A stretch of DNA of 64,000 bases from Aliivibrio finisterrensis_A (GTDB lineage: Bacteria > Pseudomonadota > Gammaproteobacteria > Enterobacterales > Vibrionaceae). The stretch is taken from assembly GCF_004167675.1 (NCBI RefSeq), contig NZ_SEZQ01000020.1; one strand, written 5' to 3'. Shown here one piece after another: positions 32,564 through 41,947 of the stretch. Below the pieces are notes generated by a model. The model had not been told where the DNA came from. It did no database searches and saw only the letters and a program-made list of their open reading frames with translations. Made by a program: the position numbers and the translations under genes. Numbering within the stretch: the first letter of the stretch is position 1; each line of letters begins with the position of its first letter.

Positions 32564-34177
32564 TTATTTAGCAATATTAACCTGTAGCATTTTAACTTGG
32601 TGGTCTAAATACTCGTCATAAGTACCTTGGAAGCTCACTAGTTTTTTCTCATTAATATCAATAATATGAGTTGCTAGTGATGATACGAACTCACGGTCGT
32701 GACTTACGAAAATTAAAGTACCTGTGTACACTTTTAATGCTTCGTTAAGTGCTTCAATCGCTTCCATATCCATGTGGTTAGTTGGTTCATCCATAACAAG
32801 TACGTTGATGTCTTGCATCATTAACTTGCCAAACAATAGACGGTTTTTCTCACCACCTGAGCAGCTTTTCGCTTTTTTGTTTGCGTCGTCAGCAGTAAAC
32901 AGTAGGCGACCCAAAATTCCACGAACCATCAAGTCATCATGCTTAACGGTACGCCACTGAGAAATCCAATCAAAGATACTTAAATCGTTGTCAAAATCAG
33001 CCGTGCTGTCTTGTGGGCAGTAACCAAAAGACGCATTTTCAGACCACTTAACAATACCTTCGTTTTGTTGTAAGTCTTGAACTAAGCAACGTAGGAAAGT
33101 TGTTTTACCTACACCATTCTCACCAATAACAGCTAAGCGAGTGCCCGCTTCTAGTAATAAATTACCGCCTTCAAACAGAACTTCACCATCAAAGCCATGG
33201 CCTAGATTTTCAAGCTCTAGTGCTTGACGGTGCAGTTTTTTACCTTCGCCAAAGTTAATTGATGGACTCATACGGCTTGATGATTTCACTTCATCTAGCG
33301 TGATTTTGTCCATTTTCTTTGCACGAGAACTTGCTTGTTTCGCTTTCGATGCGTTAGCACCAAAACGGTTTACGAAGTCTTGTAATTCACTGATCTCTGC
33401 TTCTTTTTTCGCGTTACCCGCTAATAGTTGTTCACGGATCAAGCTTGATGCTTCTAAGAAGTACTCGTAGTTACCAGGGTAAATACGTAATTCACCGTAG
33501 TCGATATCAGCCATGTGCGTACATACAGAGTTTAAGAAGTGTCTGTCGTGCGAGATAATGATCATGGTACATTTACGCTTGTTTAGCTCTTCTGCTAACC
33601 AGTTAATCGTATGAATGTCCAAGTTGTTGGTTGGTTCATCAAGTAACAAGATATCTGGGTTTGCAAACAGTGCCTGTGCTAATAACACACGCAGTTTCCA
33701 GCCAGGAGCCACTTGTTGCATTAAACCAAAATGAAGCGCTTCATCAATACCAGCTTGGATTAAGATATCACCCGCGCGGCTCTCTGCACTGTAACCGTCC
33801 ATTTCTGCGAATTCACTTTCAAGCTCAGCGACTTTCATGCCATCTTCTTCACTCATTTCTGGTAGTGAATAAATGCGATCACGCTCTTGTTTGATTTCCC
33901 ATAGTTTTTTGTCACCCATGATCACAACATCAATTACGTTATATTGCTCAAACGCAAACTGATCTTGGCTTAATACACCTAATTTCTGTCCCGGCGTCAT
34001 TGATACGTTGCCAGAACTAGGAGTTAATGCACCACTTAGAATCTTCATGAAGGTTGATTTTCCACAACCATTTGCGCCGATCAAACCATAGCGGTTGCCG
34101 TTACCAAATTTAGCTGAAATGTTTTCAAATAAAGGCTCTGCGCCAAATTGCATTGTGATATTGTTTGATTGTATCAA
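32564..34177 (-). CDS. ybiT: ABC-F family ATPase YbiT
   Basis: This 537-residue cytoplasmic protein has two nucleotide-binding domains with Walker A sites GANGCGKST and GENGVGKTT and Walker B sites ending LLLDEPTNNLD and LVMDEPTNHMD. The first signature is replaced by VAPGWKLRVLLAQALF and the second is SCSGGEKNR, both as in YbiT of E. coli. There are no membrane segments, as expected for ABC-F proteins, which act on the ribosome. It stands alone with its own terminator. Confidence 0.92.
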   Translation of the reverse strand: MIQSNNITMQFGAEPLFENISAKFGNGNRYGLIGANGCGKSTFMKILSGALTPSSGNVSMTPGQKLGVLSQDQFAFEQYNVIDVVIMGDKKLWEIKQERDRIYSLPEMSEEDGMKVAELESEFAEMDGYSAESRAGDILIQAGIDEALHFGLMQQVAPGWKLRVLLAQALFANPDILLLDEPTNNLDIHTINWLAEELNKRKCTMIIISHDRHFLNSVCTHMADIDYGELRIYPGNYEYFLEASSLIREQLLAGNAKKEAEISELQDFVNRFGANASKAKQASSRAKKMDKITLDEVKSSSRMSPSINFGEGKKLHRQALELENLGHGFDGEVLFEGGNLLLEAGTRLAVIGENGVGKTTFLRCLVQDLQQNEGIVKWSENASFGYCPQDSTADFDNDLSIFDWISQWRTVKHDDLMVRGILGRLLFTADDANKKAKSCSGGEKNRLLFGKLMMQDINVLVMDEPTNHMDMEAIEALNEALKVYTGTLIFVSHDREFVSSLATHIIDINEKKLVSFQGTYDEYLDHQVKMLQVNIAK

Positions 34178-34330
34178 CGAAATAATTCCTAGGGTTTACT
34201 GACAAGTCATGATTGGACTATAGAGAGCCACAAGATGAAGGACGAAAGTATGATGAATGAGAAAATCTAGGCGCGGATTATACAGAGATCTTGATCACAA
34301 TGTCGAGGAATATGATGTTTTAATACACAA

Positions 34331-34363
34331 TAAAAAAGCCTTAACTCTCATTAAGGCTTCAGT
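34331..34363 (-). terminator. Terminator after the PAS chemoreceptor gene
   Basis: On the minus strand AAGCCTTAA pairs with TTAAGGCTT around a 7-base loop and is followed by six T, 15 bases after the stop. Confidence 0.88.
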
Positions 34364-34377
34364 TTATTAGTCTGTTA

Positions 34378-35916
34378 TTACTTCTCTTCAAAACGCTGTG
34401 CTAATTGATAAAATTCATTCACTTGATTTTTTAACTTATTAGATGTGCTATTTACCGAATAAGTAGTCTTTAAATTTTGCTCTGCCGTTGAAGCAATAGA
34501 TTGAATATAAGTATTCACATCACCAGACAGTTGACGTTGTTGATCTGCTACATTTTCTATTGACGTCATTAATTGATTCATTGATTGCATCATTGAATCA
34601 ACTTCAGATAATCGCTGCATGCTCACCTCTCCCATTTCATTGCATCGTTCAGTTTGCTGTCGATTAGACATAATCTCTAATTGCCAAGATTCAATCATCG
34701 AAAGCATGGAAGTGACACTCTCTTTTATCTGAATTGTTGCATTAGAAGTACGACCAGATAACACTCTAACTTCATCGGCAACGACTGCGAACCCCCTTCC
34801 TTGCTCTCCCGACCTTGCTGATTCAATCGCTGCATTTAACGCGAGAAGATTAGTTTGATTAGCAATACTACCTATCTCTTCCATAAGTTGATTGACTTCT
34901 TTTGCTTGTGTACTTAATTGCTCAGTCATTTGTGTAGCAGATTTCGCTTGGATCGTTAATTGCTCTAAATTTACATTAGTTTGGGTAATACTCTCTTTTG
35001 TTAACCCGCATGACTTAATCGTCATATTAATGAGTTCATGTGCCTCATTAGTACTAAGTGATACATCATCAGCTGATAATTTAACCTGCTCTGTTGCTGC
35101 ACGAACGTGATGAATATCTTTTGTTTGCTGTTCTAATTCCTGCGTTACCAATATTGCCGTCGAGCTTAAATTATCAGCTAATTCTTGAAGCGGTTTTGCT
35201 GAATCTGTCATTCTACCTAAGACGGTTCTAATTCGAGATGAGGATAATTTCAAATGGAAATCAGCAATTGAAAACTTATTATTACCAGAAAAAATAAGAC
35301 GGCTAACACTGTCATATTTCGCATGTAATTTTTTTAATTGACGCGGTGTATCAATAAGTTCTTGGCGGAAAAATAGGATTACTACACACATAGGAAGAGC
35401 GCTACATAACAATGCCATCGCTCCATTTAAATTGAATAATGTCGATAAAACGGGAACGGTCAATGCCCCTAGTAATAACAAATAACGCAAAGTGTCATTT
35501 ATTGAAAATGACCACCCTTGTCCACTGTTCTCTGCTTTTAAAAGATCCGCGTAAGCTTTTTCAGCAATAATAACCCATTCACGTTTAGGTTTCACACGCA
35601 CAGACTGATAACCAATTACAGTATCATGTTCATAAATAGGCGTAACGTAGGCATCTACCCAATAAAATCGACCTGATTTTGCTTTATTTTTTACTATTCC
35701 TCGCCATGCTTTTCCCTGCTGTAAGTTTCTCCACATGTCTGCAAACGCTGCTTTAGGCATTACTTCATGACGAATAATATTATGATTTTTACCTTCAAGC
35801 TCTTCCTTACTGTATTCCGCAATACGACAGAACGCTTCGTTACAATAAGTAATAACACCTTTAAGATCAGTAGTAGATACAAGTTGCTCGTCATCACTTA
35901 AAAAAGTTTCAATCAT
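34378..35916 (-). CDS. PAS-domain chemoreceptor (Aer-like)
   Basis: The receptor has about 512 residues. An N-terminal PAS domain (TTDLKGVITYCNEAFCRIAE, and MPKAAFADMWRNLQQGKAWR) would bind FAD or haem, followed by two adjacent membrane helices near residues 145-185 with almost no periplasmic loop, and a cytoplasmic signalling domain with the tip NQTNLLALNAAIESARSGEQ. This layout is that of Aer energy or redox taxis receptors. The ATG at 35916 is the likely start; a GTG three codons earlier is possible. Confidence 0.88.
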   Translation of the reverse strand: MIETFLSDDEQLVSTTDLKGVITYCNEAFCRIAEYSKEELEGKNHNIIRHEVMPKAAFADMWRNLQQGKAWRGIVKNKAKSGRFYWVDAYVTPIYEHDTVIGYQSVRVKPKREWVIIAEKAYADLLKAENSGQGWSFSINDTLRYLLLLGALTVPVLSTLFNLNGAMALLCSALPMCVVILFFRQELIDTPRQLKKLHAKYDSVSRLIFSGNNKFSIADFHLKLSSSRIRTVLGRMTDSAKPLQELADNLSSTAILVTQELEQQTKDIHHVRAATEQVKLSADDVSLSTNEAHELINMTIKSCGLTKESITQTNVNLEQLTIQAKSATQMTEQLSTQAKEVNQLMEEIGSIANQTNLLALNAAIESARSGEQGRGFAVVADEVRVLSGRTSNATIQIKESVTSMLSMIESWQLEIMSNRQQTERCNEMGEVSMQRLSEVDSMMQSMNQLMTSIENVADQQRQLSGDVNTYIQSIASTAEQNLKTTYSVNSTSNKLKNQVNEFYQLAQRFEEK

Positions 35917-36071
35917 TTTGCCCACAATATAAAAAAGAAATTAATGAAATTTCCTTTATCATAGATGCATTTCACTATTTACCACAATAAAAACTACATT
36001 TAATTACGAAAGAAGGTATTTATTTATCCTAATCATTACTTAGATCATTGTATTATAATTAATTTCATAAT

Positions 36072-36142
36072 ATTAAAAACGTGTTAATATTTCTTTAAGC
36101 CCTAAATGAACTTTAGAGCTTAAAAGATAACACGTTTTTAAT
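36072..36142. terminator. Long double-stem hairpin between the LPMO gene and the PAS receptor gene
   Basis: ATTAAAAACGTGTTA at the left and TAACACGTTTTTAAT at the right are perfect 15-bp complements. Inside them TTTAAGCCCTAAA and TTTAGAGCTTAAA form a second stem. The outer stem includes T and A runs on both sides. It lies 12 bases after the stop of the LPMO gene and may act as its terminator, but it is unusually long. Confidence 0.6.
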
Positions 36143-36153
36143 ATGCCTTTATA

Positions 36154-37341
36154 TTAACGCCAAACACCCCACTCTCCAGTCGTTCCGGGTTCTTCTCCTT
36201 TTGTCCACCACTGTGCTGTCCATTCTTTATTTTTATAGCTAACAACATCCCCAGTGTTATAGATTAAACCTGCTTGCCATGCGTTTGTTGGCTCAACTGG
36301 CGGCTCTACTGGTGGTGTTGTATCAGCTTTAATTAAAGAAAGTTGGTAACTTAAATCAGCGCTTGGTGCAAACACTCGGTTAGCGTAAATATTAGTAGTG
36401 TCATACATATAATGATTCATTTCTTGGTGCCAAATACCAATAAACCATTCTTTATTTTTCAATTGGTTAAATTGTCCTGCCAGTTCCGTAGACCATGTCG
36501 CCGTATTATTCACAGTAATGGCTAAACTAATGTCTGTTGTTTCTGCGCCTGTCGCATCAAACGTTCTGAATCGAACCGTATCGCCTGATTCTACTGGCCC
36601 AAATCCTTGGCTAATGTAATAACCTAAATCAGAATATGATGCTGGTGGGTCGACTGGATCTGTCGGTCCAGGAGGTGTCGTTCCCGTTCCATCAAATGAA
36701 ATATCGCTGCAGTTATAAAATCCTTCACCAGCGGCATCTTCACGCTGCCAACGAGTATAAAGAACGGCCGAATCAGCTCTATCCGCAGGAAGAGTAATTT
36801 TAATACGGTATTTCTTATCTTCGCCTACAGGTACATTGCCAGCGGTATCAATTAGATCTAAGTCACCCCATGTTAGTGGAACGGTTGGATCGTAATTAGA
36901 ATTAGATAAATAGAATTGCCAGTAAGAAGGGTTATGAGGTGCAGTGGCATTAAAGATAAGTTCAATCTGGTTATTCTCATCTAAGGTAACCGCCGTTTTT
37001 TGCCAATGAGAAGAACCTACGTTTAGACCTGCTTTTGAATTATCGCCTGCTGAACATAAGTTACCGTCACGAACAATAGCTTGAACGTGTGCCATGTCTT
37101 TATAGTTTGGTACATTGGCAGCAACTTCATTACGTTGAACAAAAGGAAACGCACCTGATTCATCATACGCTGCCTGACATGCCTGATTTGGAATGGTGTT
37201 ATCCCAAAAACCACCATCTAAATAACAGGTGTTTTGCCTTGCACTAGGGTACTCAACCCAACCATGAGCTTGCGCTCCCATTGATGATAGTGCACCAATA
37301 AAAGCAATGCTGAGCGAACTGATTTTTATTTTATTTGTCAT
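36154..37341 (-). CDS. Secreted lytic polysaccharide monooxygenase, family AA10, with C-terminal CBM5/12
   Basis: This 395-residue copper enzyme oxidatively cleaves chitin. The signal peptide ends at AQA, so the mature protein starts at His26 (HGWVEYPSARQ), half of the copper histidine brace; the second His is probably in GSSHWQK. After a Pro/Gly/Thr linker comes a middle module, and the end (WQAGLIYNTGDVVSYKNKEW) is a carbohydrate-binding module with the W-Y-x-G-D-x-V pattern of CBM5/12. The ATG at 37341 has AAGGA upstream. It would help the cell degrade chitin with secreted chitinases encoded elsewhere. Confidence 0.92.
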   Translation of the reverse strand: MTNKIKISSLSIAFIGALSSMGAQAHGWVEYPSARQNTCYLDGGFWDNTIPNQACQAAYDESGAFPFVQRNEVAANVPNYKDMAHVQAIVRDGNLCSAGDNSKAGLNVGSSHWQKTAVTLDENNQIELIFNATAPHNPSYWQFYLSNSNYDPTVPLTWGDLDLIDTAGNVPVGEDKKYRIKITLPADRADSAVLYTRWQREDAAGEGFYNCSDISFDGTGTTPPGPTDPVDPPASYSDLGYYISQGFGPVESGDTVRFRTFDATGAETTDISLAITVNNTATWSTELAGQFNQLKNKEWFIGIWHQEMNHYMYDTTNIYANRVFAPSADLSYQLSLIKADTTPPVEPPVEPTNAWQAGLIYNTGDVVSYKNKEWTAQWWTKGEEPGTTGEWGVWR

Positions 37342-37565
37342 GATTTCATCCTTGTTTATAAACAATAAAAGCGAGACGTTAACGCCTCACTTTTGTTTAT
37401 AAAACTAGCAAGAATTCATGAATTGGCGATAAGAACAGGGATAAATCGATGCTTTATTTACGCATTTGTTATCTACTTTGCATCTCAGTATGAGCAGAAT
37501 GAAAGCGCATTATATTCTTTCGAGTCAGTTCATTATTTATGCCTCATCTCAACATTAAGTGCGAT

Positions 37566-38549
37566 TTACTTCTTAGATGCTCTCTGCTGCTGTTTTCTCT
37601 CTTTCTTTTCTTGTTTACGTTGCTCAATCAATTTTGCAGCGTCTCCACCAACGTGAGTTTCGCCTCTTTCATCCGCTAGTTGAACTTGTTTTTCACGCTC
37701 ACGGAAACGAGACTTTTGCTCATCACTGTGCTGATCAATACATTTAGGGCAACTTACGCCTTTCTCAAACGCATCAGATTGTTTGTCTTCGTCTGTGATT
37801 GGCAAACGACATGCATTACACACATCGTAATGGCTTTTTTCTAATTGATGATTAACAGCAACTCGGCCATCAAACACATAACAATCGCCTTCCCATAAGC
37901 TGTTTTCTTCTGGCACTTCTTCAAGATACTTTAGGATCCCACCTTCAAGATGGTACACCTCATCAAACCCTTGTTCTTTCATATAGGCGGTCGATTTTTC
38001 ACAACGAATACCACCGGTACAAAACATCGCTACTTTTTTATGTTTTTCAGGGTCTAAGTTTTCAGCAACGTATTGAGGGAATTCACGAAAGGTCTCTGTC
38101 TTTGGGTTTACGGCATGTTTAAATGTACCGATATCCACTTCATAATCGTTACGAGTATCAACCAACAATACTTCAGGATCAGAAATAAGCGCGTTCCAAT
38201 CAGCAGGTTTAACATACGTACCCACCACATGAAGAGGATCAATACCTTCTACGCCCATAGTGACGATTTCTTTTTTTAACTTTACTTTAGTACGGTTAAA
38301 CGGCTGCACGTCATTGATTGATTCTTTGTAAACGACATCAGCTAATCGAGCGTCTTTTTTAAACCAAGCAAGTAGCGTATTAATCGCTTCACGAGAGCCC
38401 GCAACCGTACCATTTACACCTTCACTCGCTAGCAACAATGTACCGCGAATATGATTCTCTTCTAATACTTGAGTTAATGGTTGACGAATGTCGGTGTAAT
38501 CTTCTAATGAAACAAATTTGTATAACGCACAAACGATATATTGAGACAT
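37566..38549 (-). CDS. trhO: tRNA uridine(34) hydroxylase TrhO (YceA, rhodanese fold)
   Basis: The 327-residue enzyme hydroxylates uridine 34 of certain tRNAs toward 5-hydroxyuridine. An N-terminal acylphosphatase-like domain (RGTLLLASEGVNGTVAGS) precedes a rhodanese domain with the catalytic loop FCTGGIRCEKS. The C-terminus has zinc-type cysteines (CNACRLP, CPKCIDQ) and a highly charged tail. The ATG at 38549 has AGGAA at a good distance and matches the usual start MSQYIVCALYKF; the frame could extend 18 residues further. Confidence 0.9.
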   Translation of the reverse strand: MSQYIVCALYKFVSLEDYTDIRQPLTQVLEENHIRGTLLLASEGVNGTVAGSREAINTLLAWFKKDARLADVVYKESINDVQPFNRTKVKLKKEIVTMGVEGIDPLHVVGTYVKPADWNALISDPEVLLVDTRNDYEVDIGTFKHAVNPKTETFREFPQYVAENLDPEKHKKVAMFCTGGIRCEKSTAYMKEQGFDEVYHLEGGILKYLEEVPEENSLWEGDCYVFDGRVAVNHQLEKSHYDVCNACRLPITDEDKQSDAFEKGVSCPKCIDQHSDEQKSRFREREKQVQLADERGETHVGGDAAKLIEQRKQEKKERKQQQRASKK

Positions 38550-38741
38550 GGGTAACTTTCCTTTATTTGCGAGGCTGGATCGTAAGTCCAGAGCAATGAG
38601 CATGTGCCTAACGGCTTATAATTGTGCGGAGAGTATAACGAAGGCTTATCGATACAAATACCGACAGTTTTTGTGGTTTTTCTAATCACATTGAATCAAA
38701 AAATAAAAAGTAATGACCTATAAAACAATAAGAGATATTAA

Positions 38742-38756
38742 ATTTACAATGTAAAC
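38742..38756. other. parS2: parS2 site (ParB2-binding palindrome)
   Basis: The sequence TTTACAATGTAAA with flanking A and C matches the chromosome-II parS2 consensus NTTTACANTGTAAAN known from Vibrio. It lies in the gap between katA and trhO, 13.4 kb from the origin-proximal site at 52126. Confidence 0.7.
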
Positions 38757-38763
38757 AGACATA

Positions 38764-38796
38764 AAAAAAGCGCTGAGAATAAGACTCAACGCTTTG
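38764..38796 (-). terminator. Terminator after katA
   Basis: On the minus strand CAAAGCGTTGAG pairs with CTCAGCGCTTTTTT (one mismatch region) around a 6-base loop, ahead of a long T run. It lies 26 bases after the stop codon. Confidence 0.75.
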
Positions 38797-38821
38797 ATTT
38801 ATATTTCATTGATACGATTAA

Positions 38822-40273
38822 TTACGAGTTAAATTCACTTACATCAATATCAAGCAATTTACCGATACCTTCGCCATAAGCAGGATCGGCTTTGTAACAA
38901 TGTCTTAGGTGACGAAGTTGAATTTCTTTTGGCACGCCGTTTAAGTTACGCGCTGTGTTATCAAACAAGATCGCTTGTTTCTCAGCTGTCATTAGACGGA
39001 ATAGATCGCCCGGTTGTGAGAAGTAATCTTCATCTTCACAGTGATCCCAATGTGCAGCTGCACCATCAAGATTTAATGCAGGCTCTGCAAAATCAGGTTG
39101 CTCTGCCCATTGGCCTTCGTTATTTGGTTCATAGCCTAATGTGCTACCGAAGTTGCCATCAACACGCATTGCGCCATCACGGTGGTAACTATGAACAGGA
39201 CAACGAGGTGCGTTCACAGGGATGTGTTGGTGGTTTACACCTAAACGGTAACGTTGTGCATCACCATACGCAAATAAACGACCTTGCAGCATTTTATCAG
39301 GAGAGAAACTAATACCCGGAACCACATTTGCAGGGTTAAATGCCGATTGTTCTACTTCTGCGAAGAAGTTTTGTGGGTTACGGTTTAGCTCAAATTCACC
39401 CACTTCAATTAATGGATAATCTTTGTGTGGCCATACTTTGGTTAGATCGAACGGGTTGTAAGAAACCGTCGCAGCTTCTGCCTCTGGCATGATCTGAACT
39501 TTTAATGTCCATTTAGGGAAATCTTGGTTATCTATGCTTTCTAACAAATCACGTTGATGGCTTTCACGATCATTACCAATCACTGCGCCCGCTTCTGCAT
39601 CAGACAAGTTTTTAATGCCTTGTTGAGATACAAAGTGGAATTTCACCCAGTAACGCTCGTTATCACTGTTGATAAAGCTAAACGTGTGGCTACCAAAACC
39701 ATGCATATGGCGGTAAGTTGCAGGAATGCCACGATCACTCATCACGATAGTCACTTGGTGAAGTGCTTCTGGTAATGATGTCCAGAAATCCCAGTTATTT
39801 TTCGCGCTTCGCATATTTGTGCGAGGATCACGTTTAACCGCGTGGTTCAAATCAGGAAATTTAAGAGGATCACGCAAGAAGAATACCGGTGTATTATTAC
39901 CCACTAAATCCCAGTTACCTTCTTCGGTGTAGAATTTTAGCGCAAAACCACGGATATCACGCTCTGCATCTGCTGCGCCACGCTCACCAGCAACAGTTGT
40001 GAAACGTGCAAATAGTTCTGTTTGTTTGCCAATTTCAGAAAACAGTTTTGCTTTTGTGTACTTTGTAATGTCATGAGTCACTGTAAATGTACCGTAAGCA
40101 CCAGATCCTTTTGCGTGCATACGACGCTCTGGGATCACTTCACGGTCAAAATGTGCCATTTTTTCTAAAAACCATACATCTTGAAGTAATTGAGGACCAC
40201 GTTTACCCGCAGTTTGAACATTTTGGTTATGTGCAACAGGACAACCTGCCGCTGTGGTTAATTTTTTACTCAT
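38822..40273 (-). CDS. katA: Monofunctional haem catalase KatA
   Basis: The 483-residue catalase removes hydrogen peroxide. The distal haem histidine is in RRMHAKGSGAYGTF near residue 53, the asparagine in PVFFLRDPLKFPDLNH region, and the proximal tyrosine in RLFAYGDAQRYRLG. The length is that of small-subunit (clade 3) catalases. In A. fischeri KatA is needed in the squid light organ, from established knowledge. No OxyR gene is adjacent. It is a single-gene unit with its own terminator. Confidence 0.94.
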   Translation of the reverse strand: MSKKLTTAAGCPVAHNQNVQTAGKRGPQLLQDVWFLEKMAHFDREVIPERRMHAKGSGAYGTFTVTHDITKYTKAKLFSEIGKQTELFARFTTVAGERGAADAERDIRGFALKFYTEEGNWDLVGNNTPVFFLRDPLKFPDLNHAVKRDPRTNMRSAKNNWDFWTSLPEALHQVTIVMSDRGIPATYRHMHGFGSHTFSFINSDNERYWVKFHFVSQQGIKNLSDAEAGAVIGNDRESHQRDLLESIDNQDFPKWTLKVQIMPEAEAATVSYNPFDLTKVWPHKDYPLIEVGEFELNRNPQNFFAEVEQSAFNPANVVPGISFSPDKMLQGRLFAYGDAQRYRLGVNHQHIPVNAPRCPVHSYHRDGAMRVDGNFGSTLGYEPNNEGQWAEQPDFAEPALNLDGAAAHWDHCEDEDYFSQPGDLFRLMTAEKQAILFDNTARNLNGVPKEIQLRHLRHCYKADPAYGEGIGKLLDIDVSEFNS

Positions 40274-40328
40274 TATTCATTCCTTAATATAGTAATAAAG
40301 CTCACGAAAAAACTGTTATAAAATAGGG

Positions 40329-41201
40329 TTATAAGCAAAAGTGACAGTTTTCTATATCTAATCCAAAAGTTCCCTCACGGCTGGATAAATGATCAACACC
40401 AGCAGAGACTCCCATTTCATACCCTGCAATCAATGTAGGAGATTTCATGGAAAGGCGCTTAACGGCAAAATGTTCAGGTGGAGCGATCACTCGAATCGTC
40501 GTTCCTTCAGGCGGATTACGAATAAATTCCAATGACTGATTATAGTTTTCAGCACGAACAAGCATGGCTTGCGCTATTTGCGGATAACGAGCTAATAATT
40601 TAGTCATTAACCAAGGCGATCGTGCTGGTTTCATCTCATAACTTAAAGGATGAGATAAGATCACGGTAATATCTCTCGCCCCTCGACGGTATGCTTCTTT
40701 TACTGGTATCGAATCTGCAACGCCTCCATCGGTATAGCACCCGCCAGAAAAGCAAGGCGTTGATTTATAAGCGATCGGTAAAGCGGTTGTTGCTTCAAGT
40801 ACATTATTTAAATTACTTTCTTTTACTTGGTAATAGTCCGCGTTGCCGCTATCAATATTAGTTACCGCCGCATACATAGGAATAGAAGAAAATAAACGAT
40901 CTAAACTTAAAGGATGTCTTCTGTTCGACTCTTCAATTAGCCATTTCACATCAACAAGATCACCACCACGAGCAAATCGAGTAGGATTAAAAAAACGCTT
41001 ATTGGTGGCAAGAGTAGTGATGATATCAAAGCTACGTTGTGGTGCATTAGAAAGATACCCGATGAGATTTGATGCTCCTGCAGAGACACCAATGGCAAAA
41101 TCATAAGGCATAAACTCTTTGTTCATAAAAGTGTCCAAAACACCGCTAGCAAAAATGCCACGCATTGCTCCACCTTCTACGACTAATGCACTCTTCATCA
41201 T
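40329..41201 (-). CDS. Patatin-like phospholipase (YjjU type)
   Basis: The 290-residue protein has the patatin catalytic pair: the nucleophile Ser40 in GVSAGAS and the Asp in YTDGGVADS. The anion hole motif EGGAMRGIF is near the N-terminus. It resembles E. coli YjjU in length and in the IPVKEAYRRGARDITVIL segment. It should hydrolyse acyl esters of lipids. It is transcribed in the same direction as katA but separated by 55 bases, with no clear operon sign. Confidence 0.87.
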   Translation of the reverse strand: MMKSALVVEGGAMRGIFASGVLDTFMNKEFMPYDFAIGVSAGASNLIGYLSNAPQRSFDIITTLATNKRFFNPTRFARGGDLVDVKWLIEESNRRHPLSLDRLFSSIPMYAAVTNIDSGNADYYQVKESNLNNVLEATTALPIAYKSTPCFSGGCYTDGGVADSIPVKEAYRRGARDITVILSHPLSYEMKPARSPWLMTKLLARYPQIAQAMLVRAENYNQSLEFIRNPPEGTTIRVIAPPEHFAVKRLSMKSPTLIAGYEMGVSAGVDHLSSREGTFGLDIENCHFCL

Positions 41202-41503
41202 GATCTCTCTTTAACCCCTCAACTACTGTGGGGATAGAATAAACACTTCAGAGAATAAGAGATAATCGCTTGTACTTATAGCTGTGATTTATAAAACCTA
41301 TCAAAAGTTAGATTTACATCATGAACTTCATTTATAACGAGTTTCTCAACAAAGAATAGATTGAATTTTTAAATAAAAAGGTTTAGCAAACATAAAGTTA
41401 TAATATTTATTTATCATCGATAAACAAAAAAACCGACTTAACCACTGATAAGCAGGGGGTTCTTTATGATGTATTTGCTTATATTAGAAATAACGTCGAT
41501 TTA
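41202..41503. other. AT-rich intergenic stretch without recognised features
   Basis: About 300 bases between the patatin gene and the four-cysteine protein gene. A weak inverted repeat near 41427-41463 (AACCGACTTA / GGGGGTT) may be the terminator of the latter. I see no frame or RNA here. Confidence 0.3.
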
Positions 41504-41806
41504 TTAATTAAAAAAACTACGGTATTTCTGATCACATGCCTGTTTAACTTTCAATGATGCTATTTTATTTTTAGAGTTTTGAAGGTTATCAAGTAAGCAT
41601 TGATTATAATTGGCATCCTTTTCTTCTAGCATAAAATTGTCCATATAAAGTTTCTCACACGCATTGGTTAGCATAATTGAAACGCTAGGCTCTTCAGTCC
41701 CTGTAACATATTGAAAAATGCAATCTTGATATGCCTCTTTATCTTCTTTAGCTTGAACACTATTTGCAATAAATAGGCAAAGTAACATTAGCTTGAACTT
41801 ATTCAT
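41504..41806 (-). CDS. Small exported protein with four conserved-looking cysteines
   Basis: The 100-residue precursor has a signal peptide cut near VQA-KEDKEAY. The mature part carries four cysteines (QDC, NAC, NQC and QAC) in two related helical-looking segments of the pattern C-x(20-30)-C, so two disulfides in the periplasm are likely. I recall a family of four-cysteine proteins named after an A. fischeri chromosome-II gene, which this may belong to, but I could not verify it. Start ATG at 41806 is preferred over 41824. Confidence 0.6.
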   Translation of the reverse strand: MNKFKLMLLCLFIANSVQAKEDKEAYQDCIFQYVTGTEEPSVSIMLTNACEKLYMDNFMLEEKDANYNQCLLDNLQNSKNKIASLKVKQACDQKYRSFFN

Positions 41807-41947
41807 GGTAATAAACTGACTCATTGAGCAAAAAATACACTTATCTTTAAGTGTTAACTATACATAGAAGACTAACTGAAAAGGGCTACAAATAAAAATT
41901 TATAACCCCTTTTTATATAAAGCAATTTAAAGACAGCTAAAAACTAT

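Noticed and set aside
37393..37656. 87-residue plus-strand frame between the LPMO gene and trhO
   Set aside because: Its end is antisense to trhO, it has no ribosome site, and the sequence looks like chance (YALCLISTLSAIYFL). Treated as noncoding.
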